NCBI RefSeq assembly: GCF_947366995.1
Contig: NZ_CANBCC010000001.1
Span: 62,001 to 126,000 of the forward strand
From: an uncultured Aquabacterium sp.
GTDB taxonomy: Bacteria > Pseudomonadota > Gammaproteobacteria > Burkholderiales > Burkholderiaceae_C
Length of the DNA stretch: 64,000 nucleotides
Direction: 5' to 3'
The position numbers were made by a program, and so were the translations under genes. Positions within the stretch are counted from its first letter, which is position 1; the number at the start of each line of letters is the position of its first letter. Positions 29,898-38,599 of this stretch are shown piece by piece. The notes beneath the pieces are model-generated. The model did no database searches, had not been told where the DNA came from, and worked only from the letters and a program-made list of their open reading frames with translations.

Positions 29898-31994
29898 ATG
29901 AGCGCTTCCTACCAAGTCACCGACGGCGTGGCCGTCATCACGCTGACCAACCCCCCCGTCAACGGCCTCGGCCACAGCACCCGTGCCGGCATCGTCGACG
30001 GCGTGAACCAGGCCAATGCCGACGCCTCGGTCAAGGCCATCGTCATCACCGGCGGTGGCAAGGTGTTCTGCGGTGGCGCAGACATCCGCGAATTCAACAC
30101 CCCGGCTGCCTTTGCGGCGCCCGGCCTGCACCTCACCATCGAGACCATCGAGAAGAGCAGCAAGCCCGTCGTCGCTGCCATCCATGGCGTCGTCATGGGC
30201 GGCGGGCTGGAGCTGGCCCTGGGCTGCCACTACCGCGTGATGGCGCCTGGCGTGCAGGTGGCCTTGCCGGAAGTGAACATCGGCCTGATCCCCGGCGGCG
30301 GTGGCACCCAGCGCCTGCCGCGCGTGCTGCCCGTCGAGCAGACGCTGCAGATGGTCACCACCGGCGCTTCGGTGCCGAGCGACAAGCTCGCCAAGGTGCC
30401 CGGCCAGCAACTGATCGCCAAGCTGATCGAGGGCGACCTCGTGGCCGGCGCCGTGGCCTTTGCCAAGGAAGTGGCCGACGTGCGCCCGATGCCGCTGGTG
30501 CGCCACCTGCCCGTGTCGCCCGTCAGCGATCCCGAGCTGTTCAACAAGGCCCGCGCAGACATGGCCAAGGCCCGCCGCGGCCTGATCTCGCCGCAGCGCT
30601 GCGTCGACGCGATCGAGATCGCCGCGAACACGCCGGACATCGACGTCGGCATCCAGAAGGAACTGGACATCTTCAAGGAGATCATGGTCGGCCCGCAGGC
30701 CAAGGCCATGCAGCACGCCTTCTTCGGTGAGCGCGCTGCCAGCAAGATCCCCGATGTGCCCGAGAGCACGCCGGCCCGCAAGATCGAGAAAGTGGCCGTG
30801 ATCGGTGCCGGCACGATGGGCGGCGGCATCACGATGTGCTTCCTGAACGCCGGCATCCCCGTGACGCTGCTGGAGATGAAGCAGGAAGCCATCGACCGTG
30901 GTGTGGGCACCATCCGCAAGAACTACGAAGCCCAGGTGGCCAAGGGCAAGCTCGCGCAAGACAAGTACGAGCAGCGCATGAGCCTGCTGACCACCACGCT
31001 GAGCTACGACGACATCGCCCAGGCCGACATGGTGATCGAAGCCGTGTTCGAAGACTTCGGCGTGAAGTCGCAGGTGTTCACCAAGCTGGATGCCGTGATG
31101 AAGCCCGGCGCCATCCTGGCCTCGAACACCTCGACGCTGGACGTGGACAAGATCGCCGAGGTGACGAAGCGCCCGGCCGACGTCGTGGGCCTGCACTTCT
31201 TCAGCCCCGCCAACGTGATGCGCCTGCTGGAAGTGGTGCGCAGCAAGCACACCGCCAAGGACGTGATGGCCACGGTGATGCAGGTGGCCAAGAAGATCAA
31301 GAAGGTGGCCGTGGTGTCGGGCGTGTGCGATGGCTTCATCGGCAACCGCATGTTCGAGCAGTACGTGCGCCAGAGCTTCTTCCTGGTGGAAGAGGGCGCC
31401 ACCGTGCAGCAGGTCGACAAGGCCGCCGAAGCCTTTGGCTTCGCCATGGGCCCGTTCCGCGTGGGCGATCTGGCCGGCAACGACATCGGTTTTGCCATCC
31501 GCAAGCGCCGCAAGATCGAGCAGCCCGACGTGATCTACAGCCCGGTGGGCGACGCCGTGTGCGAACTCGGCCGCTTCGGCCAGAAGGTCGGCAAGGGCTG
31601 GTACGACTACGAAGCCGGCAAGCGCGAACCCGTGCCCTCGGCCGAGGTGCAGGCCTGCATCGACAAGGTGCGTGCCGACAAGGGCCTGACGCCGCGCGCC
31701 ATCAGCGACGACGAGATCGTGCAACGCCTGGTGCTGGCCCTGGTCAACGAGGGGGCCGCCATCCTGGAAGAAGGCATCGCCTCCAAGGCTTCGGACATCG
31801 ACATGGTCTACCTGACCGGTTACGGCTTCCCGCTGACCTGGGGCGGCCCGATGCTGTACGCCGACCTGCTGGGCCTGCCCAAGGTGGTCGAGCTGATGAA
31901 GGGCTTTGCCGGCAACCCGCACGGCGACCCGGCTTTCTGGACGCCAGCGCCGCTGCTGGCGAAACTGGCCGCCGAAGGCAAGACCTTCAACTGA
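29898..31994 (+). CDS. Bifunctional enoyl-CoA hydratase / 3-hydroxyacyl-CoA dehydrogenase
   Basis: This is a beta-oxidation enzyme of 698 residues. The N-terminal crotonase domain (about 1-190) has the oxyanion-hole segments GGKVFCGGADIREF and HGVVMGGGLELALGC, with Glu residues in LPEVNIGLIPGGGGTQRL. The NAD-binding Rossmann domain (about 295-475) has VAVIGAGTMGGGITM and GLHFFSPANVMRLLEVV. Two C-terminal 3HCDH domains follow (GFIGNRMFEQYVRQ; TGYGFPLTWGGPM). The layout matches the peroxisomal multifunctional enzyme/FadJ type. It is the first of seven same-strand genes for acyl-CoA metabolism. Confidence 0.93.
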   Translation: MSASYQVTDGVAVITLTNPPVNGLGHSTRAGIVDGVNQANADASVKAIVITGGGKVFCGGADIREFNTPAAFAAPGLHLTIETIEKSSKPVVAAIHGVVMGGGLELALGCHYRVMAPGVQVALPEVNIGLIPGGGGTQRLPRVLPVEQTLQMVTTGASVPSDKLAKVPGQQLIAKLIEGDLVAGAVAFAKEVADVRPMPLVRHLPVSPVSDPELFNKARADMAKARRGLISPQRCVDAIEIAANTPDIDVGIQKELDIFKEIMVGPQAKAMQHAFFGERAASKIPDVPESTPARKIEKVAVIGAGTMGGGITMCFLNAGIPVTLLEMKQEAIDRGVGTIRKNYEAQVAKGKLAQDKYEQRMSLLTTTLSYDDIAQADMVIEAVFEDFGVKSQVFTKLDAVMKPGAILASNTSTLDVDKIAEVTKRPADVVGLHFFSPANVMRLLEVVRSKHTAKDVMATVMQVAKKIKKVAVVSGVCDGFIGNRMFEQYVRQSFFLVEEGATVQQVDKAAEAFGFAMGPFRVGDLAGNDIGFAIRKRRKIEQPDVIYSPVGDAVCELGRFGQKVGKGWYDYEAGKREPVPSAEVQACIDKVRADKGLTPRAISDDEIVQRLVLALVNEGAAILEEGIASKASDIDMVYLTGYGFPLTWGGPMLYADLLGLPKVVELMKGFAGNPHGDPAFWTPAPLLAKLAAEGKTFN

Positions 31995-32085
31995 TCGTTC
32001 CGTGATCCACGGGGCGCTGGAAGGTGCCCCGGCCTGATCCGCTGCTTGAAGGCAGCGGACGGGCTGCGCTCATTCTGGAGAAAGC

Positions 32086-33960
32086 ATGACCCACCGCGCC
32101 ACCGTCGACTTCCTGCTGTATGACTGGCTCAAGGCCGATGGCCTGTGCGCCCGCGAACGCCACGCCGAGCACAACCGCGAGACCTTCACGGCCGTGCTGG
32201 ACCTGAGCGAGCAGATCGCCACCGAGCAGTTTGCGCCGATCAACCGCCTGATCGACGTGCACGAGCCCGAGTTCGACGGCACCACGGTGACCCTGCCCAA
32301 GGAAACACCGGTGGCGCTGCAGGCCTTTGCCGATGCGGGTCTGATGGCCGCCAGCAAGGACGCCGAGGTGGGCGGCATGCAACTGCCCACGGTGGTCGAA
32401 ATCGCATCGATGAGCTTCTTCTACAAGTGCAGCGTGGGCCTGGCGGCCTACCCGATGCTCACGCGCGGCAACGCCAACACCATCCTGGCGCACGGCACGC
32501 CAAAGCAGATCGAGGTGTTCGCCAAAGGCGGTCTGGAAGGCCGCACCTTCGGCACCATGTGCCTGAGCGAGCCGCAGGCTGGCTCCAGCCTGTCCGACAT
32601 CGTCACGCGGGCCGTGCCCGATGTGCAGGGCGATGGCAGCGGCGTGGCATGGCAGCAGGATGAGCTGGGCCCGCGCTACCGCCTGACGGGCAACAAGATG
32701 TGGATCTCGGGCGGCGAGCACGAGATGGGCGAGAACATCGTTCACCTGGTGCTGGCCAAGATCCCGGGGCCCGATGGCAAGCTGATTCCTGGCGTGAAGG
32801 GCATTTCGCTGTTCATCGTGCCCCGCAAGCTGGTCAAGGCCGACGGCACGATCACGGGCCAGCGCAACGACGTGGCGCTGGCCGGCCTCAACCACAAGTG
32901 CGGCTACCGCGGCACGGTGAACACGCTGCTGAACTTTGGCGAAGGCAAGTTCCCGGTCAACGGGCATGCCGGGGCCGTGGGCTACCTGATCGGCAAGGAA
33001 GGCGAGGGCCTGAAGTGCATGTTCACGCTGATGAACGAGGCGCGCATCAGCGTGGGCCTGGGCGCGACCATGCTGGGCTATGCCGGCTACGAGGCCTCGC
33101 TGGAGTACGCCAAGCAACGCCCGCAGGGCCGTGCCATGGGCGCCGGTGGCAAGGACCACAGCGCCCCGCAGATCCCCATCATTGAGCACACCGACGTCAA
33201 GCGCATGCTGATGATGCAGAAGGCCGTGGCCGAAGGTGGTCTGGCGCTGGGCCTGCTGTGCGCGCAGCTGGTGGACGACGAGTACACCGGCTCACCCGAT
33301 GAGCGAGACAACGCCCGCCTGCTGCTCGAGCTGCTGACGCCGATTGCCAAGAGCTGGCCGAGCGAGTGGGCCCAGGAGGCCAACAGCCAGGCCATCCAGA
33401 TCCTGGGCGGCTACGGCTACACGCGCGACTTCCCGGTCGAGCAGTACTGGCGCGACAACCGCCTGAACATGATCCACGAAGGCACGCACGGCATCCAGGG
33501 GCTGGACCTGCTGGGCCGCAAGGTGGTGATGAACGGCGGCAAGGCGCTGGCTGTGCTGGCCGCGCGCATCAGCGACACGGTGACCCGCGCCGGTCAGGTC
33601 GACGGGCTGGCCGAGCACGCGAATGCGCTGGCCGGCGCGCTGCAGAAGGTGGGCGCGGCCACGAAGGCGGCCTGGGCCACCGGCGTGCCGGAAGAGGCCC
33701 TGGCCAACGCCACGCCCTACCTGCAGGCGTTCGGCCACACCGTGATGGCGTGGATCTGGCTGGAGCTGGCGCTGGCCGCCAAGACGGCGCAGGCCGCAGG
33801 GGAATGGGACAAGGGCCCACTCGGTACCGGCTTCCTCAAGGGTAAGCTCGCCACCGCCGACTACTTCTACGCCTACGAGTTGCCCAAGATCGACGCGTGG
33901 CTGGGGGTGGTGGCACGCCGTGACCTGACCTGCGCCCGCGCCGAGGCCGACTGGTTCTGA
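32086..33960 (+). CDS. Acyl-CoA dehydrogenase with extended C-terminus
   Basis: This FAD-dependent dehydrogenase of 624 residues makes the first oxidation of beta-oxidation. The FAD/substrate segment is FGTMCLSEPQAGSSLSDI (about residue 160). RLTGNKMWISGGEHEMGENIVHLVLAKI follows, and RISVGLGATMLGYAGYEASLEYAKQR starts the helical C-domain. The ILGGYGYTRDFPVEQYWRDNRLNMIHEGTHGIQGLDLLGRK region includes the catalytic-Glu area of long-chain types. A further C-terminal domain of about 110 residues is present, as in the ~600-residue FadE-like group. The ribosome-binding site is CTGGAGAAAG, 91 bases after the previous stop. Confidence 0.92.
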   Translation: MTHRATVDFLLYDWLKADGLCARERHAEHNRETFTAVLDLSEQIATEQFAPINRLIDVHEPEFDGTTVTLPKETPVALQAFADAGLMAASKDAEVGGMQLPTVVEIASMSFFYKCSVGLAAYPMLTRGNANTILAHGTPKQIEVFAKGGLEGRTFGTMCLSEPQAGSSLSDIVTRAVPDVQGDGSGVAWQQDELGPRYRLTGNKMWISGGEHEMGENIVHLVLAKIPGPDGKLIPGVKGISLFIVPRKLVKADGTITGQRNDVALAGLNHKCGYRGTVNTLLNFGEGKFPVNGHAGAVGYLIGKEGEGLKCMFTLMNEARISVGLGATMLGYAGYEASLEYAKQRPQGRAMGAGGKDHSAPQIPIIEHTDVKRMLMMQKAVAEGGLALGLLCAQLVDDEYTGSPDERDNARLLLELLTPIAKSWPSEWAQEANSQAIQILGGYGYTRDFPVEQYWRDNRLNMIHEGTHGIQGLDLLGRKVVMNGGKALAVLAARISDTVTRAGQVDGLAEHANALAGALQKVGAATKAAWATGVPEEALANATPYLQAFGHTVMAWIWLELALAAKTAQAAGEWDKGPLGTGFLKGKLATADYFYAYELPKIDAWLGVVARRDLTCARAEADWF

Positions 33961-34018
33961 TGCCCGGGGCAGGGGGCGGCGTTTCACCGATTGTTTCCCT
34001 GTTCCAGAAAGACAGACC

Positions 34019-34300
34019 ATGCTTCGCCACATCGTGATGTTCACCCTCAAGAACCCGGCCGACGCGCCCAAGGTCAAGGCCCTGCTCGACAGCTGCAAGG
34101 ACCTGGTGCCCGGCATGCACGAGTTCGATGTTGGCATCCGTACCGAAGGCCTGGAAGCCAACGCCGACGTGGTGCTGGTGTCCACCTTCACCGACCAGGC
34201 GGCCCTGGCCGCCTACCAGCCGCACCCGCATCACCAGGGCGTCGTCGCGCAGATCCGCGAGATGGCCTCTGGCCGGCAGGTGATCGATTACTTCGTCTGA
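34019..34300 (+). CDS. Dabb (stress-responsive A/B barrel) domain protein
   Basis: This is a small ferredoxin-like-fold protein of 93 residues. MLRHIVMFTLKNPADAPKVKALLDSCKDLVPGMHEFDVGI and the YQPHPHHQGVVAQIREMASGRQVIDYFV end match the Dabb family. Members form dimeric barrels; some act in polyketide or phenolic metabolism and others have no known reaction. It lies within the acyl-CoA operon, 58 bases after the dehydrogenase, and 14 bases before the next gene. The role here is unknown. Confidence 0.88.
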   Translation: MLRHIVMFTLKNPADAPKVKALLDSCKDLVPGMHEFDVGIRTEGLEANADVVLVSTFTDQAALAAYQPHPHHQGVVAQIREMASGRQVIDYFV

Positions 34301-34314
34301 CCCCTCACACATCC

Positions 34315-35115
34315 ATGAGCCACACGCCCCGCACCGTTCAGCAACTGTTTGACCTTCGCGGGCGAACCGCCCTGATCACCGGCGGCTCGCGTGGGCTGGG
34401 CCTGCAGATGGCGTTTGCGCTGGGCGAGGCCGGCGCCCGCGTGCTGGTCAGCTCGCGCAAGGCGGCCGACCTGGAAGAGGCGGTGGCCGCGCTCCAGCAG
34501 GCGGGCATCGATGCGCAGTGGGTGGCGGCCGATGCCGGTCAGCCCGAGGACATCGCCCGCCTGGCCGACGAGGCCATGGCCCGCCTGGGCCAGATCGACA
34601 TCCTCGTGAACAACGCCGGTGCCACCTGGGGCGCGCCCGCCGAAAGCCACCCGCTCGAGGCCTGGGACAAGGTGATGAACCTCAATGTGCGCGGCTACTT
34701 CCTGCTGTCGCAGGCGGTGGCCCAGCGCAGCATGATCCCGCGCCAGCAGGGGCGCATCATCAACGTGGCGTCCATCGCCGGGCTGGGGGGCAACCCAGCC
34801 TTCATGCAGACCATTGCCTACAACAGCAGCAAGGGCGCGGTGGTGAACTTCACGCGGGCGCTGGCGGGCGAGTGGGGCCGGCACGGCATCCGCGTCAACG
34901 CGCTGGCGCCGGGCTTCTTCCCGAGCAAGATGACCGCCGGCTTCCTGGGGGCGGTGGGTGAAGACAAGATCGCCGAAGGCGCGCCGCTGCGCCGTGTCGG
35001 TGACGACGAAGACCTCAAGGGCGCCACCGTGCTGCTGGCCTCGGATGCAGGCAAGCACATCACCGGCCAGATCCTCGCGGTCGACGGCGGGGTGAGCGCC
35101 ATCATCGGTGCCTGA
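34315..35115 (+). CDS. SDR family oxidoreductase
   Basis: This short-chain dehydrogenase of 266 residues has the Rossmann glycine motif TGGSRGLG (about residue 24), NNAG (about residue 99), the active-site Ser in VASIAGLGG and YNSSKGAVVNF carrying the catalytic Tyr-x-x-x-Lys. GFFPSKM and VDGGVSAI complete the classical SDR pattern of the 3-oxoacyl reductase type. The substrate is probably an acyl-CoA or alcohol intermediate, given its neighbours. The start at ATG 34315 is taken just before the domain; the reading frame extends upstream through the Dabb gene without support. Confidence 0.9.
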   Translation: MSHTPRTVQQLFDLRGRTALITGGSRGLGLQMAFALGEAGARVLVSSRKAADLEEAVAALQQAGIDAQWVAADAGQPEDIARLADEAMARLGQIDILVNNAGATWGAPAESHPLEAWDKVMNLNVRGYFLLSQAVAQRSMIPRQQGRIINVASIAGLGGNPAFMQTIAYNSSKGAVVNFTRALAGEWGRHGIRVNALAPGFFPSKMTAGFLGAVGEDKIAEGAPLRRVGDDEDLKGATVLLASDAGKHITGQILAVDGGVSAIIGA

Positions 35116-35118
35116 TCC

Positions 35119-35586
35119 ATGTCCATTCCCTTTCCCGTTCACATCCCGCTGGTCGAGCACCTGGGACTGCGCCTGGAGCGCTTTGCCGATGGCGAGGCCG
35201 AGTTGAGCCTGACGCTCGACCCGGACGTGCACACCAACTCGTTCAAGGTGGCCCACGGCGGGCTGTTGATGATGATGCTCGACGTGGCCATGGCGCATGC
35301 TGCGCGCAGCCGCAACAAGGACGCCCCCGATGGTGGCCCCGGCATCGTCACCATCGAGATGAAGACCAGCTTCATGCGACCCGGCCAGGGCACGCTGCGT
35401 GCCGTGGGCACGGTGATGCATGCCACGGCCAAGATGGCCTTTTGCGAAGGCCGTGTGCTCGACGAGGCGGGGCAGATCTGCGCCCATGCCACGGGCACCT
35501 TCAAGTTCCTGCGCGCGCTGCCGGTGTCTGGCCGTGCCACGCAGGCCCTGTCGCGCGTTCCCCTGCAAGGGGACGGGTCCGACTGA
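35119..35586 (+). CDS. PaaI family thioesterase
   Basis: This hot-dog-fold thioesterase of 155 residues has the segment HTNSFKVAHGGLLMMMLDVAMAHAAR (His-Gly-Gly and the following Asp about residue 52), which carries the PaaI active site. KTSFMRPGQGTLRAVGTVMH forms the later strands. It likely releases CoA from an acyl-CoA in this pathway. It starts 3 bases after the SDR stop, a tight operon junction. Confidence 0.88.
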   Translation: MSIPFPVHIPLVEHLGLRLERFADGEAELSLTLDPDVHTNSFKVAHGGLLMMMLDVAMAHAARSRNKDAPDGGPGIVTIEMKTSFMRPGQGTLRAVGTVMHATAKMAFCEGRVLDEAGQICAHATGTFKFLRALPVSGRATQALSRVPLQGDGSD

Positions 35587-35620
35587 ACCCCGCTGTGCCA
35601 ACCCACCCAAGGAGCATCCC

Positions 35621-36652
35621 ATGAGCCAGGCCGTCAACCACCAGCTGCTGCTGGCCTCTCGCCCGCAAGGCGAGGTCACGCCCGACAACTTCCGTATGGT
35701 CGAAGCCCCCGTGCCGTCGGCCGACGATCTGGCCGACGGCCAGGTGCTGGTGCGCCACCACTACCTGTCGCTCGACCCGTACATGCGCGGCCGCATGAAC
35801 GACAGCAAGAGCTACGCAGAGCCGCAGCCGCTGGACACCGTGATGATCGGTGGCACGGTGGGCGAGGTGGTCGCCAGCAAGCACCCGAAGTTCGCCGTGG
35901 GCGACAAGGTGGTCGGCATGGGCGGCTGGCAGGAGTACAGCGTGGTCGACGCCACGCAGCGCGGCCTGCTCAACAAGGTCGACACCACCCACATTCCGCT
36001 GTCGGCCTACCTGGGCTCGGTCGGCATGCCGGGCGTCACGGCCTGGTACGGTCTCATCAAGATCATCCAGCCCAAGGCCGGTGAGACCGTGGTGGTGAGC
36101 GCCGCCAGCGGAGCGGTGGGCAGCGTGGTGGGCCAGCTCGCCAAGGCGCGCGGTTGCCGTGTGGTCGGCGTGGCGGGCTGCGCCGAGAAGTGCCGCTACG
36201 TGGTCGACGAGCTGGGCTTCGACGCCTGCGTGGACTACAAGGCCCACTCCGATCCGAAGTCGTTCTACAAGGCGCTGAAGGAAGCGACGCCGAACGGCAT
36301 CGACGGCTACTTCGAGAACGTGGGCGGCATGGTGCTGGACGCCGTGCTGGCGCGGATGAACGCGTTCGGCCGCATCGCCGTGTGCGGCATGATCGCCGGC
36401 TACAACGGTGAGCCCACACCCATGCAGAACCCGGCGCTGATTCTGGTCAACCGGTTGAAGGTGGAAGGCTTCATCGTCAGCGAGCACCCGGAGGTGTGGC
36501 CCGAGGCCATGACCGAGCTGGGCAGCATGGTGGCCACCGGCAAGATGAAGTTCCGCGAATCGGTGGCTCAGGGGCTGAGCGCCGCGCCGGAAGCCTTCAT
36601 AGGCCTGCTCAAGGGCCGCAATTTCGGCAAGCAGCTGGTGAAGCTGATCTGA
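35621..36652 (+). CDS. NADP-dependent MDR-type oxidoreductase (CurA/alkenal reductase-like)
   Basis: This zinc-free medium-chain reductase has 343 residues. SLDPYMRGRMNDSKSYAEPQPLD near residue 50 is typical of prostaglandin/alkenal reductases and CurA. The nucleotide-binding motif is VVVSAASGAVGSVVGQLAK (about residue 150). DGYFENVGGMVLDAVLARMNAFGRIAVCGMIAGYN is also diagnostic. Such enzymes reduce alpha,beta-unsaturated carbonyls. The start at 35621 follows AAGGAG; the upstream open frame overlaps the thioesterase. Confidence 0.91.
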   Translation: MSQAVNHQLLLASRPQGEVTPDNFRMVEAPVPSADDLADGQVLVRHHYLSLDPYMRGRMNDSKSYAEPQPLDTVMIGGTVGEVVASKHPKFAVGDKVVGMGGWQEYSVVDATQRGLLNKVDTTHIPLSAYLGSVGMPGVTAWYGLIKIIQPKAGETVVVSAASGAVGSVVGQLAKARGCRVVGVAGCAEKCRYVVDELGFDACVDYKAHSDPKSFYKALKEATPNGIDGYFENVGGMVLDAVLARMNAFGRIAVCGMIAGYNGEPTPMQNPALILVNRLKVEGFIVSEHPEVWPEAMTELGSMVATGKMKFRESVAQGLSAAPEAFIGLLKGRNFGKQLVKLI

Positions 36653-36692
36653 GCCTGACTTTCATTGAACAACGCTTCAGCAGGAGACCTAC

Positions 36693-37622
36693 ATGAGTGC
36701 ATTGACCCTTCGCCCTGGCATGACGGCCGTGATCACGGGCGCCGGCAGCGGCTTCGGGCTGGAACTGGCGCGCCTGGGCGCCGAGAAGGGCCTGAACCTG
36801 GTCCTGACCGACGTGCAGCAGGACGCGCTGGATGCGGCCGTGACCGAGCTGACCGCCAAGGGCGTGAAGGTGGCGGCCCTGCGCGGTGACGTGTCGCGCG
36901 CCGAGGACGTGCAGGCCCTGGCCGACCTGTGCATGGAGCGCTTCGGTGCGCCCCACATCGTCATCAACAACGCCGGCGTGGCCCACGGTGGCCTGATCTG
37001 GGAGCACACCCAGCGTGACTGGGAATGGGTGCTGGGCGTCAACCTGTTCGGCGTGGTGCACGGCGTGCGCATCTTCACGCCCCTCATGCTCAACGCCGCG
37101 CGCAAGGACCCGAGCTGGCAGGGCCACATCGTCAACGTGGCCTCGATGGCCGGCCTGCTGAACTCGCCCAACATGGGCGCGTACAACGTCAGCAAGCATG
37201 CGGTGGTCAGCCTCTCCGAGACGCTGTACCAGGATCTGGCGCTGGTCAGCGAGCAGGTGCATGCCTCGGTGCTGTGCCCTTACTTCGTGCCCACCGGCAT
37301 CCACATGTCGCACCGCAACCGCCCGGCGGAGCTGCGCAGCGAAGGCAAGCCCACACCCAGCCAGATGATTGCGCAGGCCATGAGCACCAAGGCCGTCACG
37401 TCGGGCAAGGTGACGGCGGCCGACACGGCCAAGCTGGTGTTCGACGCCATCGAAGCCGGGCAGTTCTACATCTACACGCACCCGCAGGCGCTGGCCATGG
37501 TGCAGACCCGTCTGGAAGATGTGATGCAGGCGCGCAACCCGACCGACCCGTTTGCCGGCAAGCCGGAGATCGGCGCGCAGCTCAAGACGGCGTTGCGCGA
37601 AGCGATGGCCAAGCAGGGCTGA
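36693..37622 (+). CDS. SDR family oxidoreductase
   Basis: This second short-chain dehydrogenase has 309 residues. The glycine motif is TGAGSGFG (about residue 15), then NNAG (about residue 92), the catalytic Ser in NVASMAGLLNSP and YNVSKHAVVSLSE with the Tyr/Lys pair. The C-terminal extension of about 60 residues (TAADTAKLVFDAIEAGQFYIYTHPQALAMVQTR) is typical of the SDR group that includes many steroid- and alcohol-like dehydrogenases. It is the last gene of the run, and a weak hairpin follows before the convergent rapZ. Confidence 0.9.
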   Translation: MSALTLRPGMTAVITGAGSGFGLELARLGAEKGLNLVLTDVQQDALDAAVTELTAKGVKVAALRGDVSRAEDVQALADLCMERFGAPHIVINNAGVAHGGLIWEHTQRDWEWVLGVNLFGVVHGVRIFTPLMLNAARKDPSWQGHIVNVASMAGLLNSPNMGAYNVSKHAVVSLSETLYQDLALVSEQVHASVLCPYFVPTGIHMSHRNRPAELRSEGKPTPSQMIAQAMSTKAVTSGKVTAADTAKLVFDAIEAGQFYIYTHPQALAMVQTRLEDVMQARNPTDPFAGKPEIGAQLKTALREAMAKQG

Positions 37623-37638
37623 GCTGGCCACGTCGACA

Positions 37639-37659
37639 AGGCCCGGCCCGGGAGGGCCT
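37639..37659. terminator. Weak hairpin between convergent SDR and rapZ genes
   Basis: Arms AGGCCC (37639-37644) and GGGCCT (37654-37659) enclose a GC-rich loop in a 62-base convergent gap. No T-tract is seen. Confidence 0.35.
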
Positions 37660-37684
37660 GGCCCATGTCATGCGGGCAGGCGCT

Positions 37685-38599
37685 TCAGCGGGCGTCCTGC
37701 TCGCGGTGCCGGGCCAGCACCACGCCACGTGGCGCAAAGCGCCGCACCAGTTGCTCGACGCAGTACACCGAGCGGTGCTGGCCGCCTGTGCAGCCAATGG
37801 CGACCGTGACGTAGCTGCGTTGATCGCCCTCCAGCGTCGGCAGCCAGCGCAGCAGGAAGGCCTCGATCTGGGTGATCAGCTCGGCCGATTCAGGCTGGGC
37901 CGCCAGGTAGTCGATCACGGGCTGGTCGCGACCGGTCAGCAGCTTCAGTTCCTTCAGGTAGAAGGGATTGGGCAGCATGCGCACGTCGAACACGAAGTCG
38001 GCGTCCAGTGGCACGCCGTGCTTGAAGGCGAACGACTCGAAGACCAGCGTGAGCCGGGCTGGCGCCGCCTGCACGATGTTGCGGATCCAGGTGCGCAGCT
38101 GGGCGGGGCGCAGCAGCGTGGTGTCGATCACCGTCGACACGTCGCGCAGCGGGCTCAGCAGTTCGCGCTCCAGGTTGATGGTGTCGATCAGGGCCTGGTC
38201 TTCCTGAGACAGCGCCCGGTCGGGCTGCTCGCCTTGTGCGGGGACGTGGCCCGTGGCCTGCAGCAGCGGGTGAGGGCGGCGTGTTTCCGAGAAGCGCCGC
38301 ACCAGCACCTCGGTGCTGGCATCGAGGAACACCGATCGCAGTGTGTGCCCTTCCGTGCGCAGCTCGCTCAGCACGGGCAGCAACTGTGGCAGCGAACCTG
38401 CGCTGCGCACATCCACCGACACGGCCAGTCGGCGCTGTTGCTCGGGCAGGCGTTGCTGCTCGAGGTTCACCAGGCCGCGCAGCAGTTCCGGGGGCAGGTT
38501 GTCGACGCAGAAATAGCCGGCGTCTTCCAGCGCATTGAGCGCCACAGATTTGCCCGAGCCCGAGATGCCGGTCAGCAGGACGATGTCGAGCGATCTCAT
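37685..38599 (-). CDS. rapZ: RapZ, RNase adapter / nucleotide-binding protein
   Basis: RapZ is a P-loop protein of 304 residues that in E. coli guides RNase E to the sRNA GlmZ and senses glucosamine-6-phosphate. Walker A is GISGSGKS (about residue 11). NLPPELL, FLDASTEVLVRRFSETRRPHPL and the C-terminal CTGGQHRSVYCVEQL segment are diagnostic. The start at 38599 overlaps the recN stop by four bases (ATGA). Its link to recN and nadK rather than to ptsN is a betaproteobacterial-type arrangement. Confidence 0.94.
   Translation of the reverse strand: MRSLDIVLLTGISGSGKSVALNALEDAGYFCVDNLPPELLRGLVNLEQQRLPEQQRRLAVSVDVRSAGSLPQLLPVLSELRTEGHTLRSVFLDASTEVLVRRFSETRRPHPLLQATGHVPAQGEQPDRALSQEDQALIDTINLERELLSPLRDVSTVIDTTLLRPAQLRTWIRNIVQAAPARLTLVFESFAFKHGVPLDADFVFDVRMLPNPFYLKELKLLTGRDQPVIDYLAAQPESAELITQIEAFLLRWLPTLEGDQRSYVTVAIGCTGGQHRSVYCVEQLVRRFAPRGVVLARHREQDAR

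Noticed and set aside
29778-31922. 714-codon open frame on the minus strand opposite the bifunctional beta-oxidation gene
   Set aside because: It is His/Leu/Gly-rich low-complexity sequence with no domain, and is the antisense shadow of a clear GC-rich gene.
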